In this document: piece by piece, positions 32,272-42,562 of the stretch
Layout: each line of letters opens with the position of its first letter
How positions within the stretch are numbered: position 1 is the first letter of the stretch
Assembly (NCBI RefSeq): GCF_963576675.1
Contig: NC_088914.1
Location: 87,294,441-87,358,440 of the forward strand
Length of the DNA: 64,000 bases
Direction of reading: 5' to 3'
From: Euphorbia lathyris
Lineage: Eukaryota > Streptophyta > Magnoliopsida > Malpighiales > Euphorbiaceae
Made by a program: the position numbers and the translations under genes
Notes under the pieces: generated by a model
What the model was told of the DNA's origin: nothing
What the model saw: the letters and a program-made list of their open reading frames with translations, nothing else
The model's database searches: none

Positions 32272-32457
32272 TTATTGCCACGTTTTAAAATTCACACCTG
32301 TGAATTTTTCAGGACGTTCACTGTGGCTGACAGAAGTTGGCATAGATACTGGCAGACGAGCAGGCGGTGGAATCTCCATGTTCTGATTCACATTAGAACT
32401 AGTTCCGTTTGTATTCTCAATCTCAACCTTTTTTTTTTTCTCTGAAACTTCAAACAA
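32272..32457 (-). pseudogene. Copia-2 Gag N-terminal fragment
   Basis: In frame with the main gag but cut off from it by TAA 32269-32271. It includes ERPEKFTGVNFKTWQ, the typical start of a copia gag core. The likely true start is the internal ATG of MEIPPPARLP. Further upstream the frame meets a stop within a few codons and the sequence ceases to look like a retrotransposon. Confidence 0.78.
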
Positions 32458-32704
32458 ATTAAGTTAGAAACAACTGCCCCTAACTGCCAAACATTCCAGA
32501 AAAAACTACTCCTAATTGCCAAACATTCCAGAAAACCGCCTCTAACTGTCAAGGCACGCCTTGATACGCCTTTGGCAACTTCTCTTGACGCACAAGGCGC
32601 GCGCCATGGCGATTGTGCCTCGCCATGGCAGCCTCATGGCGCTAAGGCCTGCGCCTGGTGAGTCATGCGCCATAGACGCGTCTTAGGCGCGCCATTAATA
32701 ACTA

Positions 32705-33239
32705 GTTATAAAATGAACACCAAATTATAATGCTAGAAGATAAGAAATGAAGTGTCAATAATACTCCAAAAATAAAGCTCAGTTTTGGTTAATATGTTAT
32801 CTTACAATGTAAAAAAAGGAGAAACATATAATATGCTTCATTCTAATTTAAGATGAATGAAACAAATTAAGCTATAAAAATATTTCTATAGGAGAATCAT
32901 CCTTTTCTTTCTCAGATGATGGCGAATGGCCAGAAAATGCAATAATCTAGAGTGTATAATCCACTTTGATGATGGCTAGAAAATTGAAAATCATCACAAA
33001 AAATATGCATTAATTTCATGATTTCTCTGATAAAAAAACGCAAATTTTAATGTTTCCGACTTGTAATCCTCCATTTCTGGGATTCTCAGGTTGAACGCAT
33101 CAATTATTTTTCAGGTCTGTGATTTTGGAGAAAGAACTTTCAATTTTGATCAAAATTATAAGGACAAAAAAGTCAAAATAGGAGCGATGATAAGTAAAGC
33201 GGAGACAGTATTTAGCAATCCACTATTTTTATAGTATAG
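32705..33239. other. Non-coding; first copy of a ~200-bp direct repeat
   Basis: About 32795-32970 recurs at about 33830-34005 (shared AATTTAAGATGAATGAAACA and AATTAAGCTATAAAAATA). The MITE at 33240-33788 lies between the copies. No coding sequence is recognised. Confidence 0.65.
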
Positions 33240-33788
33240 GAATAAGGTGCAAAAATACCCCCTTAACATTTACAGCAGGAGCAATTTTATTTCTAATGTC
33301 TAAAATGGATCAATTTTACCCCTAGGGTTGGCGGCTAACAACAATTTTTTACTTCTAGCATTGACAAATTGGGTCAATTTGAAAAGCAATTCATCAAAAT
33401 GTCTTCTCGATCATAAATTTTATCATCTACGCCTCACATGTGAGCTATTTTATCACTCATTAGTAACAAATCATAAACATGAGTAAAAGTGAAACATATT
33501 TGATTTTTTTTTTTAATATACTGTTTTTTCTAGTACAAGTTGGACAAAAAACTTCAAATATTTCACCAAATTTATAAATATTAATCTCAAATTCTATTAT
33601 CAAATCACAGAAAATATGAATTTTTTTTAGAACCAAATAATATGCAATTGGTGCGAAATAAGGAACATAAATATACGTCTTATAATAATGTCTGAAATTA
33701 ACCCAACTTGTAAAATTACTCTTGAATCCCAACGTTGAGTAAAATTGCTCATGACTATAAAAGTTAAGGGTATTTTTACACCTTATCC
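33240..33788. mobile_element. MITE family A, copy 1
   Basis: Left end ATAAGGTGCAAAAATACCCC; right end, reverse complemented, ATAAGGTGTAAAAATACCC. About 550 bp. The interior matches copy 2 at 42563-43141, including GAGCAATTTTA, a GTCTAAAATG..CAATTTTACCC stretch and AATTCATCAAA..GTCTTCTCG. No transposase. Confidence 0.8.
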
Positions 33789-34149
33789 TTTTATATATAA
33801 CATTTATCATTTTTATTGACAGGAATAAAGCTTTATCTTACAATGGAAAAAAGATATCTTACAATAGAAAAAGGAGAAACATATCATAAATATTCTAATT
33901 TAAGATGAATGAAACAAATTAAGCTATAAAAATAATTCCATAGGAGAATCATTCTTTTCTTTGTTAGATAAATGGCTAGAAAATGCATCATTCAAGGCAC
34001 TTCCATGTGAGAGATACATCATCTCTTCCATTCTCATAGCTCCATAATTTTGGATGATCATGAGAGATGACACCACTAGTTGAATTATAGTGTACTCTGT
34101 GATTTCAGGAGTGGTCAATGAATACATCCAAAGATATTCTCTTTGCAGT
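33789..34149. other. Second copy of the ~200-bp direct repeat
   Basis: 33830-34005 repeats 32795-32970 with scattered differences. The minus-strand ORF at 33924-34127 crosses the repeat and shows no known motif. Confidence 0.6.
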
Positions 34150-34285
34150 TAACATGGGACTCCTAACTTGGATCTTGGAAAAATGCTATACGGTTAAATT
34201 AACTTAGCAACCAAGGACTAAATCCTTGGGCAACCAAGGATTTAGGTTGGTAACGCGGCTCTCACTCGGTTGAAATAGCTGTTGA
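34150..34285 (+). ncRNA. snRNA-type RNA unit, remnant copy 1 (no promoter)
   Basis: Diverged body of the RNA family described at 60418-60675. It retains GGATCTTGGAAAAATGCTA, a CCAAGGATTTAGGTTGGTAACG stretch in two pieces, GGCTCTCAC and GCTGTTGAGCTC. USE and TATA box are absent. Probably a dead copy. Confidence 0.5.
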
Positions 34286-34394
34286 GCTCATTCTTTCAAA
34301 ATAATTTACTGTTATTTAGGGTATATTATTTTAATTCTAAATAAAAAAAATCATAGTAAACATGATATTAAATATTTTTAATTTTTAATTTTTT

Positions 34395-34680
34395 TCATTC
34401 TATGGGTCTTAACAGTCGCAACCTCATCAAAGCTATTAAAAGGCTTTGCTCCTCCTTTGAGTTCGTAGAGTTCAGACACATTTTTAGAGAGCAGAATCGT
34501 GTTGCTGATCGCTTGGCGGCGGCGGGCCATGAAGGGACGTTAGGCGTTACTACCCTTCCTGTTTCCCCTAGTTTCATCTCTCCTCTTCTCTTAGAAGATA
34601 GAATTGGGATTAGCTTCCCTAGGCTAATTCCTGGGTAGTTTGTTATTGTTCGTTTTTCTTTTCCTTTTCTACCAAAAAAA
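34395..34680 (+). pseudogene. 5'-truncated LINE tail encoding the end of an RNase H
   Basis: The open frame to 34638 reads FEFVEFRHIFREQNRVADRL, the last conserved part of the RNase H found at the C terminus of some plant L1-type LINEs and related RVT_3 proteins. A short 3' UTR and an A-run (about 34672-34681) follow the stop. Similar AT-rich text (TTCTAAATAAAAAAA, ATAGTAAACATGATATTAAA) lies on both sides at 34318-34393 and 34722-34796. Only the last ~80 codons of the protein remain. Confidence 0.65.
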
Positions 34681-35040
34681 AATTAATTTTAATTTTTAAA
34701 TTTGAGGTAGTGAACGTTTAGTTTTATATTGTTTTAATTCTAAATAAAAAAAATTCATAGTAAACATGATATTAAATAATTTTAATTTTTTAATTTGAGG
34801 TATCCAGCTCCCTGAACTTGTCCAAAATAATAGATTAGCCAAGTTTCCGGTTACTGGCCGCAATGGTTACTGTCCGGACCGCCAGTTCCCGATTCCATCC
34901 GATTTGTTGCATTTTGCAACAAACCAGTTTAACTCGGACTTCGATTTTAACCTACATTGCAGGAAACTTCAATTTTATGGATATAATGAAGTTGTAACTA
35001 ACAAGAAACACTCTGTTAAAATAATGCAAAACGTTATTAC
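34681..35040. other. AT-rich non-coding flank
   Basis: Contains the second copy of the ~75-bp direct repeat (34722-34796). 34975-35040 corresponds to intron sequence next to the dihydroorotase exon, with donor GTAATA read on the minus strand at 35035-35040. Confidence 0.5.
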
Positions 35041-35204
35041 CTCCTCAAAAACCTTGGCATAAAATGAAAGGGCAACTGGAGCATTGTAAATTCCAGCACA
35101 TCCACAAGGGCATTCTTTTCTCATCCTTTCATGAGGAGCACTATCACTCCCAAGGAAAAACCTTATGTTTCCAATGATCACAGCCAAAGCACAAATTATG
35201 TTAA
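35041..35204 (-). pseudogene. Dihydroorotase exon fragment, copy 1
   Basis: Minus-strand reading gives [18 protein letters not shown], then [12 protein letters not shown] and AKVFEE at a GTAATA splice donor. This is the C-terminal active-site region of plant dihydroorotase (pyrimidine biosynthesis, third step), including the Asp-His of DSAPH. Only this exon is present. The rest of the gene is not adjacent, and the sequence changes abruptly near 35215. The exon end (EE before the donor) agrees with the start of the last exon found at 62374. A second copy lies at 58706-58870. Confidence 0.8.
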
Positions 35205-35766
35205 AAGGGATATAGGAGGTAGGATACGGAAAAACAAAGGGATAACTTATTTAGATGAAAAAGTCTAATTTGTCCCTCAAATTTTAGTATTTATTTCATT
35301 TGTTGTGCTTTAAAATTTTTGTAGGGTATTCCAAATATTTTTCAAGTTAATTTTAATCTTTGAACTTTTTAACAACCTAAATTTGTCCATATATTATTGT
35401 AGTATCAATATCTAATAAAATTAATTAAATTTATTGTACCAAAAAATACTATTATCTATCATTTTAAATATATTAGTTATTCCATTTTTTGTGTTTTGAA
35501 AATTTAATATTGTGTTCCAAATATTTCTCAAGTTATTCCATTTTGAAAATTTAATACAATGTTCCAAGTATTTCTCAAGTCGGGTTGATAGATTAAATTT
35601 AATTAATTCCAATAATATAATTTTTATTTAAATTTGGATAGGGATAATATAATAAAATGAATCATTTTATCCCTATCCTACATATCAAACATGGGATAAT
35701 AAACAGTATTATCTTATTTTTATCCATATCCCTATCTCAACATTTATCCCCATAGAAAAAGTGATT
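35205..35766. other. AT-rich non-coding; loose repeats
   Basis: A motif like TTCCAAATATTTCTCAAGT recurs three times (about 35330, 35515, 35560). Nothing else recognised. Relative to the paralogous segment at 58.8-59.0 kb, about 35215-36950 is extra sequence, so this and the following palindrome look inserted. Confidence 0.5.
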
Positions 35767-36946
35767 AGTGGGTTCACTTGTTTTACAAAATAGACCAACC
35801 ACTGATTTTGCATCTCGTTTTTTTCACGATCGCTATTGGATAAAGCAATCTATTCATAGTCAGTTATCACTAAAACAACTCACTTTTTCCCAGGTCAATG
35901 TTCATTATTTTTAAACCTCTTTTTGGCTAGATAAGCTCCTTAATTTTGTCAATTATTACTTTTAGCATTTTTAATCAAACATATATACATAAGAGCAACT
36001 TAAAAAATAGATACTATATCATAGTAAGATATATCTTCTATTTTTTATAAGTTAGATTTTTCTTCAACCGAAGCTGATAAGATCAGGAGCCTACATGTGC
36101 CTGACCATGGGAGGCGTGCAAACCAAATGATATGGAACTCAACTAGGGGTCCAAAGAGTTAACTAACCTCCAACAGGACGTCTAATACCAATTTCAGTAC
36201 TGTTGCACCGCCAATGGTGCATCCTCTGGCGGCATATGTGGATACTTTCCGGGCAAAATAGATTACGGGAGAGAGAAAGCATCATTGCTTTGCAGCTATC
36301 AAACTCATTAGACCCGCTATAAAGGGGGTCAAATGAGTTTGATAGCGACAAAGTAATGACACCCTCTCTCTCCCATAATCTACTTTACCCGGAATATATC
36401 CACATGTGTCGCTAGAGAATGCACTATTGGCAACAGTACTGATATTGGTATTAGAAGCCATGATAGAGGTTAGGTTAACTCTTTGGGGCCCTAGTTGAGT
36501 TTCAGATTGTTGGTTTACACGCCTCAAGTGGTCGGGCACATGTAGGACTTTGACTTTATAAGCCTCGTGTATCAGATTCAGCTTCGGCTGGAAAAAAAAT
36601 CTAACTTATAAAAAATAGAAGATATATCTTACTATGATATAGTATCTATTTTTTAAATTGCTCTTATATGTATGTTTGATAAATAATGATTAAAAATGCT
36701 AAAAGTAATAATTGACAAAATTAAGGAGCTTATGTAGCCAAAAAGGGGTTAAAGGTTAAAATAATAATAATAATAATAATGAGCATCAACATGAGAAAAA
36801 GTAGGTTATTTTAACAATAATTGACTAAGAATAGATTGTTTTTGTTTTTTAAATGAAGAATAGATTGCTTTATCCAATAGCGATTGAGAAAAAAACGAGA
36901 AGCAAAATCGGTGGTAGGCCTATTTTGTAAAACAAGTGAACCCACT
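35767..36946. mobile_element. Foldback element 1 (about 1.18-kb palindrome)
   Basis: Ends AGTGGGTTCACTTGTTTTAC and its complement GTAAAACAAGTGAACCCACT. Inverted matches continue almost to a central axis near 36320, where AACTCATT and AATGAGTT flank a short loop. Arms of about 550-600 bp carry indels but match along most of their length. No transposase. The paralogous block at 58.8 kb lacks it, which supports insertion. Superfamily not determined. Confidence 0.82.
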
Positions 36947-37045
36947 TCCAGTAAAGGTGTTTTGCATCCTCCACATGATGTAAAATGCAACACTATAAAA
37001 TTTGTAATGCTAATTAATGCCACAAGTTCCAGTGGAAAATCCTTT

Positions 37046-37450
37046 TTTTTTTGTAGGAAAGAAGCATCTTTGAACCTCTAATCTTTTCGATTTTTATTCA
37101 TTGAGCCTCTTATCTTCCAATTTGACACATTAAGCCCTCAATCAATCATAATTGCCATTGAACCCCTGTTTGTCAAACTACTCATTGCATATGCTTTTGA
37201 AATTGTATCTTTTAGAGTTCAAAATAAGGTTTTTACAATTTCCTTATAGCCATATCGCATTAACAAAAACTATTTTCACACAGTCAAAATTCAAATGTAA
37301 ATGAAATGAACAAGATTCTATTAACCAAAGTTTTTGTTCAAAACTGACTTTTCTAGTCATCATGGGCTTAATGTGTGAAATTATGATTAATCAAAGGCTC
37401 AATGTGTCAATTTGAAAGATCAAGGACCTCAAAATGGTTTTTTTTGTAAT
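37046..37450. mobile_element. MITE-like inverted repeat
   Basis: Text near the left end (TTGACACATTAAGCCCTCAA, CATAATTGCC) recurs inverted near the right end (CTCAATGTGTCAA, TTAATGTGTGAAATTATG). About 400 bp, non-coding. A truncated copy of the left part is at 58950-59060 in the duplicated segment. 36947-37045 is shared with 58880-58950. Confidence 0.55.
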
Positions 37451-38059
37451 AATCTAACTAAATGTTGCTCTAATATCCAATAAACAAATAACGTTCTAGG
37501 ACAAAAGCTTCTAAATATTCAGTGTTCATGTGCTATATGTTAAATCAGCCTATTATGACATTTAAATCATGTGATTAGGCATGGACATTTAGCATTTGAA
37601 ACTCTTCCTAAAAGATGGCTATGGCACTTACCGTGGGTTTCTCTCTTGAAAACAGGAAGGCAATAATTATGACGGTTGCCGCCACAAGATTAGATGTACA
37701 TTAAGTATTATATATGACGGTTAAAGTTTATCTCTACAATGCATTTCATAATTAAGAATAAATTATATATCATGTGCAACGAATACTTCATCGGCCATCG
37801 CAAATAAAGCTTTTTCCACTATTGCGGATTTAACAAATCTGATCAATGAACAACGAGATAGATACCATTTTATTGGAAAATACTTTGTATAAGAAAAAAA
37901 ATAGTACATCTATTACATTTTCATCAGTAAGATCCAACATATAAACCTGGATCATAATAGAATTTCTCAAACTATAACAATGACTTCTCTTGTGGTAATA
38001 ATAAGCTGGAGTTAGGTTGAAACTAATCCAATAACCCAAAATGGTCCATCAACAACCAA

Positions 38060-38460
38060 ACAAGAGTAATAAAATCTCATCATTTGCTTAATTGTTGAGC
38101 AGTTGCACCACAATGACTAGCACCATATGATAACGATTCTACCCAAACTTGGCTCACTATCTTCCATTTCTTGTCTTTCAAATCTTTTGCTAACATACAT
38201 GCTTTGAACAACACAGACAAACTCTCATTTTTCTTCACAAAATCATTTGTTTGAAAGCATGTATCAATATTAAGTACCATTTTACATGCTGTCTTTACTT
38301 TTTGTGGCCTCAATCCTCTTTCTCTTAAAGAATCTTTTTGCGTTCACGCAGTTATCCTCATATCTTAGCTTTGTCATACCCGCAATTGTTGTCATCATAG
38401 TTGGTCTCCATATTAGGATATATAACATGTAATCTGACAAGATGTTGCTGAATTCTCTTG
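38060..38460 (-). pseudogene. DUF594/DUF4220-family gene fragment, left arm
   Basis: Minus-strand reading shows ILSDYMLYILIWRPTMM, AGMTKLRYEDNC..AKRFF, RIEATKS and KWKIVSQVWVESLSYGASHC. These are conserved parts of the C-terminal DUF594 region of the plant DUF4220/DUF594 family (function unknown). The tail around QQLSK is present but out of full length. Captured fragment, not a whole gene. Better preserved than the right-arm copy at the RYEDNC..AKRFF segment. Confidence 0.78.
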
Positions 38461-38564
38461 CTTCACAATCTTCAGCGTTGTCTGTCTTCTTTTCTCCACT
38501 ATACAGCAGCTCAGTTACATTTATAGTGGAGAAAAGAAGATAGATATCACTGAAAATTGTAAAG

Positions 38565-38985
38565 CAAGAGAATTCAGCAAGATCTTGTCAGATTACATGT
38601 TATATATCCTAATATGGAGACCAACTATGATGTCAACAATTGCGGGTATGGCAAAGCTAAGATATTAGGATACCTACGCGGACACAAAAAAAAAAATCTT
38701 TAAGAGAGAGGATTGAGGCCACAAAAAGTGAAGACATCATGTAAAATGGTACTTAATATTGATACTGACTTTCAAACAAATGATTTTGTAAAGGAAAATG
38801 AGAGCTTGTCAAAAGATTTGAAAGATAAGAAATGGAAGATAGTGAGCCAAGTTTGGGTAGAATTGTTGTCATATGGTGCTAGTCATTGTGGTGCAACTGC
38901 TCATGCTCAACAATTAAGCAAAGGACGAGATCTTATTACTCTTGTTTGATTGTTGATGGGCCATTTTGGGTTATTGGATCAGTTT
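38565..38985 (+). pseudogene. DUF594/DUF4220-family gene fragment, right arm
   Basis: Mirror copy of 38060-38460. It reads ILSDYMLYILIWRPTMM, then a stop (TAG in ATATTAGGAT) and an A-run disturbance near 38685. KDLKDKKWKIVSQVWVELLS and GATAHAQQLSKGRDLITLV follow, with a downstream GHFG. The HAQQLSKG..LIT stretch is the classic DUF594 end. It lacks about 8 codons present in the left arm (around VLFKACMLA). Confidence 0.78.
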
Positions 38986-39310
38986 TAACCTAAAACCAGC
39001 TTATTATCACCACAGGAGAAGTCATTGTTATAGTTTGAGAAATTCTATTATGATCCAGATTTATATGTTGGATCTTATTGATGAAAATGTAATAGATGTA
39101 CTGTTTTTTTTTTCTTATACAAACTATTTTCCAATAAAATGGTATCTATCTCGTTGTTCATTGATCAGATCTGTTAAATCCGCAATAGTGGAAAAAGCTT
39201 CATTACCAAAGCCTTATTTGTGATGGCCGATGAGTATTCGTTGCACATGATATATAATTTGACATTCGTGATGCTTAATTATGAAATGCATTGTAGAGAT
39301 AAACTTTAAC

Positions 39311-39937
39311 AAGTACTAGGGAAAGTACAAAAACAAAACTTATGGTTTCACACATCTGCAAAAACGCTGATATGGTTGAAAAGTTTGCAAACACTGATCT
39401 AAGGTTTCCTCTAAGGAAGATCACCAGCCTACTACTCATAGCATTATATAATCCGCGAATTCTACAAACGTTGATAACGATACCACAAACCCAATTAAGA
39501 TTCCTCAAATCATAAACCACATAGCCGCTTTACATCAAATTAGAATTACAACTTCGTTAGAAGGGAGGAACTCACTTGACACCGACTGAGACTGTTTTGC
39601 AGCGTATTGAAGGATTTGCTATAGGCCTTCTCTAATAGCAGTCTGCCTATCAAATATCGCTTGAAACCTACATTCATCAAGCACAACCCATAAGCACAAA
39701 CCTAGACATAATCCTATAATGGAAAGGGGATAACGAATACCCTCATTGGCCTATATTGTGATGTATATATTAAGGTGTACTGAATTTAACTCATAACATT
39801 TTGCTTCATCGTAAGTTTTAAATCTGAAGGAGAGACCAAGTAGAGCAACTTAAGGTTGGCTAGCTGGAGACAATGTTTCACGCATATACAACAACAAAAA
39901 GAAAAGGCATCCCACATTGCAATTTAACTTCATTGTG
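39311..39937 (-). pseudogene. Duplicated block D1 with a membrane-protein-like fragment
   Basis: About 39480-39880 is shared with D2 (60040-60310) and D3 (60834-61200). The minus strand at about 39520-39750 reads in one frame NEGIRYPLSIIGLC..LWVVLDEC and FQAIFDRQTAIREGL, then TAG, then QILQYAAKQSQSVSSEFL. It suggests one hydrophobic segment followed by a hydrophilic tail. I do not recognise the family. Because it is broken in all three copies it is probably a pseudogene fragment. Confidence 0.4.
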
Positions 39938-40185
39938 AATTGCTGCAGTGTATCCCACATACAGTCCAAATTATGTATTATAAATAAACGCCTATTTGTT
40001 GTTTTCTGATTTAAATTTGGGGCTAACTCCATAAGTTCGGTCTGTGTTAGAGCTGCTGAAACGGACCTTGGAAATACTAAACGGTTAATAAATAACCTTA
40101 GTTGTCAAGGATTTTTTAGTTCAGTAACGTGGCTCTAACGCGGTGGAAATCCACCCGAACTGTTGAGACCCCACATGACCTGATG
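39938..40185 (+). ncRNA. snRNA-type RNA unit, copy 2 (disrupted promoter)
   Basis: The body is nearly identical to copy 7 (60503-60660), from TTTGGGGCTAACTCCAT to CGAACTGTTGAGA, but the closing GGCCCC is altered (GACCCCAC). TATAAATA is at 39979-39986. A USE-like ATCCCACAT (39952-39960) lies too close because about 15 bp are missing. Probably inactive. Confidence 0.6.
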
Positions 40186-41150
40186 AACATTTAAAGAAAC
40201 ATAGCTATTTTTACCAGATTCTGAGGCATACCTTTTACCTGTTTACACAACCTAGAATGACAAACAGATTCTCTGTTTGACTGCTTTCTCCTCTTTCTCT
40301 TTTATCTCTATCATCCTAATGACAATGATTAACAACATGATCATTGTGAACAAGTATATCAGGAGATGAAGAAGCCAGCAAATTAAATACAGAATCCTTT
40401 TAAATCCCTCAACTTTGTAAGCTTTCCATAGGATACAGCTATTTCAACAAATTTATAGGCAATTAACGAGCATAAGCAAGTTATTGTATAGGGTTGATAT
40501 ACTCTCTGAGCCACAAAAACTTCCATTTTAATTTTGTAGTTTTTGTTATGTTTCCCCAAATTGATATACTCGACCAATGCATAACACTTCCCATCAGCAT
40601 CCGTACAGAAAAATCAATATAAACCAACATAATAAGCATAAGCAGAGCAGAAATCTAAAGTTAAAATTTCATTAGAATGAGATAATCATTATAATCAGAT
40701 AGAAGAAAACCTCACACAAAGATAGAAAAGAAAAGCACCAATATATATCACTCACACCCTACTCACAAATTAATATATCATGGCAGAGGAAACTCAAAGA
40801 ACACAAAAAAAAAATAGAAATTGAAAACTTACATGATAGAGTGAAGACCGAGCTTCCGAAGAAAGGAAAAGTTCAGAGGTCCGAAAGCAGATGGATTAGG
40901 TCGGGGAAGAATGGAGGAGAGGGATTAGGTCGGTGAAAAATAGAGAAAAGGGTTAGCTTGAGGTTTAGATCGGAGAAGATGCCGCCTAAAAAAAGAGGTA
41001 TTAGACTGGAGCAGAAAAACGGATTAGGTCGGAGAGCACAGGAGTGAAATCGTCGATCTTCAGAAGAGGGCGGCTTGTCGAGCTGGAAGAAGAGAATAGT
41101 GGAGAAAGAGAAAGGGGGTTAGGGTTCTATCTTTATCTGTTGTCATTTTA
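40186..41150. other. Non-coding interval
   Basis: No coding or mobile features supported. 40840-41110 is purine-rich (GGAAAAG, GGATTAGGTCGG recurring three to four times), like a transcribed 5' region, but no ORF follows. Confidence 0.4.
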
Positions 41151-41159
41151 TATTTCTTA

Positions 41160-42500
41160 GGATAAGATATCAAAATACGCTTAAGGTCTTGTTTGGATGG
41201 AGTATTTTAAAGTAAAGTAATGTAGGAAAAGATAAGTGAAGTGAATGAAATAATTTGGTATATTTGGATAAAAGGTAAGGTAAGTGATGGTTTAATAATG
41301 TAATTGTGTTTGTTTTGATGGTAAGGTAAAGTAAGGTAAGGTAAGGTAAGTTATATACAAAATTACTTTTATATCCAAACAATGTCTAATTTTAAAATAA
41401 AATATAGAGGGTAATTTTGAAAAAGAAAAATCTGTCACCTCTCTACCCTCCAATTTGGGGTGTAAAGAAAATCAGCCAAATTTCACCTCACCTACCCTCA
41501 CTTACTATTACATTCAATTACACCTCAAAACAAACAAGATTAGCTACCCTCACTTACCCTCACTTACTTTAAAATACCTCCATCCAAACAAGTCCTAAGG
41601 TTTTTGGAGAAGTACCAATTTAGGCTCAACATTCAAAATAGCACCAATATAGGCTTAACGTTTACAACATAATATCAATTTAGGCTTAATGTTTACAATA
41701 TAGCATCAATTTAGGCCTCACGTACAAAATAGCACCAATATAGGCTTAACGTTTACAAAATAATACGAATTTAAGCTTAACGTTTTACAAAATATATACA
41801 ATTTAAGCTAAACGTCATAATTAAATTAATCATATTATATTCTTTCCCTATTAACTTTATATGTTCTTATTTATTATAATACAATTAATTAGTATTCTTG
41901 CCAATTAAAATCTTATATTTGTTTTTCATAAATGATTCCATGACTACTAAATTTCATTTCTCATGTAATATATGCAAACTAAAAGTAATTGAATATCCAC
42001 AATATTTCGAACACTCACATGTATCAATATTATCTCAGTGTTCAAAATATTATAGATATTCAATTACTTTTAGTTTACATATATTACATGAGCCATGAAA
42101 TTTAGGAGTCATGGAATGGTTGGTGAAAAACAAATATAAGGTTTTAATGGGCAAGAAAACTAATTAATTGTATTATAATAAATAAGAAAATAGAACTAAA
42201 TAACAAATAACATATAAAGTTAATAGGAAAAGAATATAATATGGTTAATTTAATTGTGACGTTTAGCTTAAATTGGATATATTTTATAAACGTTAAGTTT
42301 AAATTCGTATTATTTTGTAAACGTTAAGCCTATATTTGTGTTATTTTGTACGTGGGGCCTAAATTGATGCTATATTGTAAACGTTAAGCCTAAATTGATA
42401 TTATGTTGTAAACGTTAAGCATATATTGGTGCTATTTTTAACGTTGAACCTAAATTGGTACTTTTCCAAAAACCTTAGACCTATTTTGGTACCTTATCCC
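41160..42500. mobile_element. Foldback element 3, Mutator-like MITE with 9-bp target duplication
   Basis: Begins GGATAAGATATCAAAATA and ends with the near complement TATTTTGGTACCTTATCCC. It is flanked by the perfect 9-bp direct repeat TATTTCTTA (41151-41159, 42501-42509). Arms carry degenerate units of AATTTAGGCTTAACGTTTAC and its complement; the axis is near 42040. The 9-bp duplication suggests the Mutator superfamily. A Tourist-like MITE is nested in the left end. A partial relative of the right arm lies at about 51690-51805. Confidence 0.85.
41185..41595. mobile_element. Tourist-like MITE nested in foldback 3
   Basis: Terminal inverted repeat GG(T/A)CTTGTTTGGATGG at both ends, flanked by TAA (41182-41184, 41596-41598). 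The 3-bp TAA duplication and the end sequence fit PIF/Harbinger (Tourist) MITEs. Contains AAGGTAAGGTAAGG and the complementary CCTACCCTCACTTAC. Removing it restores the foldback 3 terminus. Confidence 0.85.
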
Positions 42501-42562
42501 TATTTCTTATTTCTTTTTTTCTTTATTTTTCTGTTTTATTCATTTTTTAATTTCTTTTTTAA

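Larger units (their letters stand above)
27398..32457 (-). mobile_element. Copia-2: Ty1-copia element without a visible 5' LTR
   Basis: Minus-strand copia element with 3' LTR, polypurine tract and gag-protease-integrase-RT-RNase H in order. Only two disruptions are seen: a nonsense codon in early gag (32269-32271) and a 1-nt frame change near 30035. Upstream of gag, no LTR, PBS or leader is found; GC-rich sequence of the host TIR element starts almost at once. Either the 5' end was deleted or the insertion was incomplete. Confidence 0.88.
27096..32704. mobile_element. GC-rich terminal-inverted-repeat element interrupted by copia-2
   Basis: Left end TAGTTATTAAAGGCACATGG (27096). The right end in reverse complement reads TAGTTATTAATGGCGCGCC (32704). 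Next to each end lie irregular GGCGC/GCGCC-rich segments (27110-27190; 32540-32690), atypical of the AT-rich surroundings. Everything between 27398 and about 32457 is copia-2. Without it the element would be about 550 bp. I could not fix a target duplication. Confidence 0.55.
37720..39310. mobile_element. Foldback element 2 (1.6-kb palindrome) with DUF594 fragments in both arms
   Basis: Left end GTTAAAGTTTATCTCTACAA and right end its complement. The axis is near 38512, where CTCCACTATA and TATAGTGGAG enclose an 18-bp loop. Arms of about 790 bp match along nearly all their length. Each arm contains the same host-gene fragment in inverted order (see 38060-38460 and 38565-38985). Read-through transcription would give a long hairpin RNA. 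37451-37719, to the left, is non-coding with nothing recognised. Confidence 0.87.
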
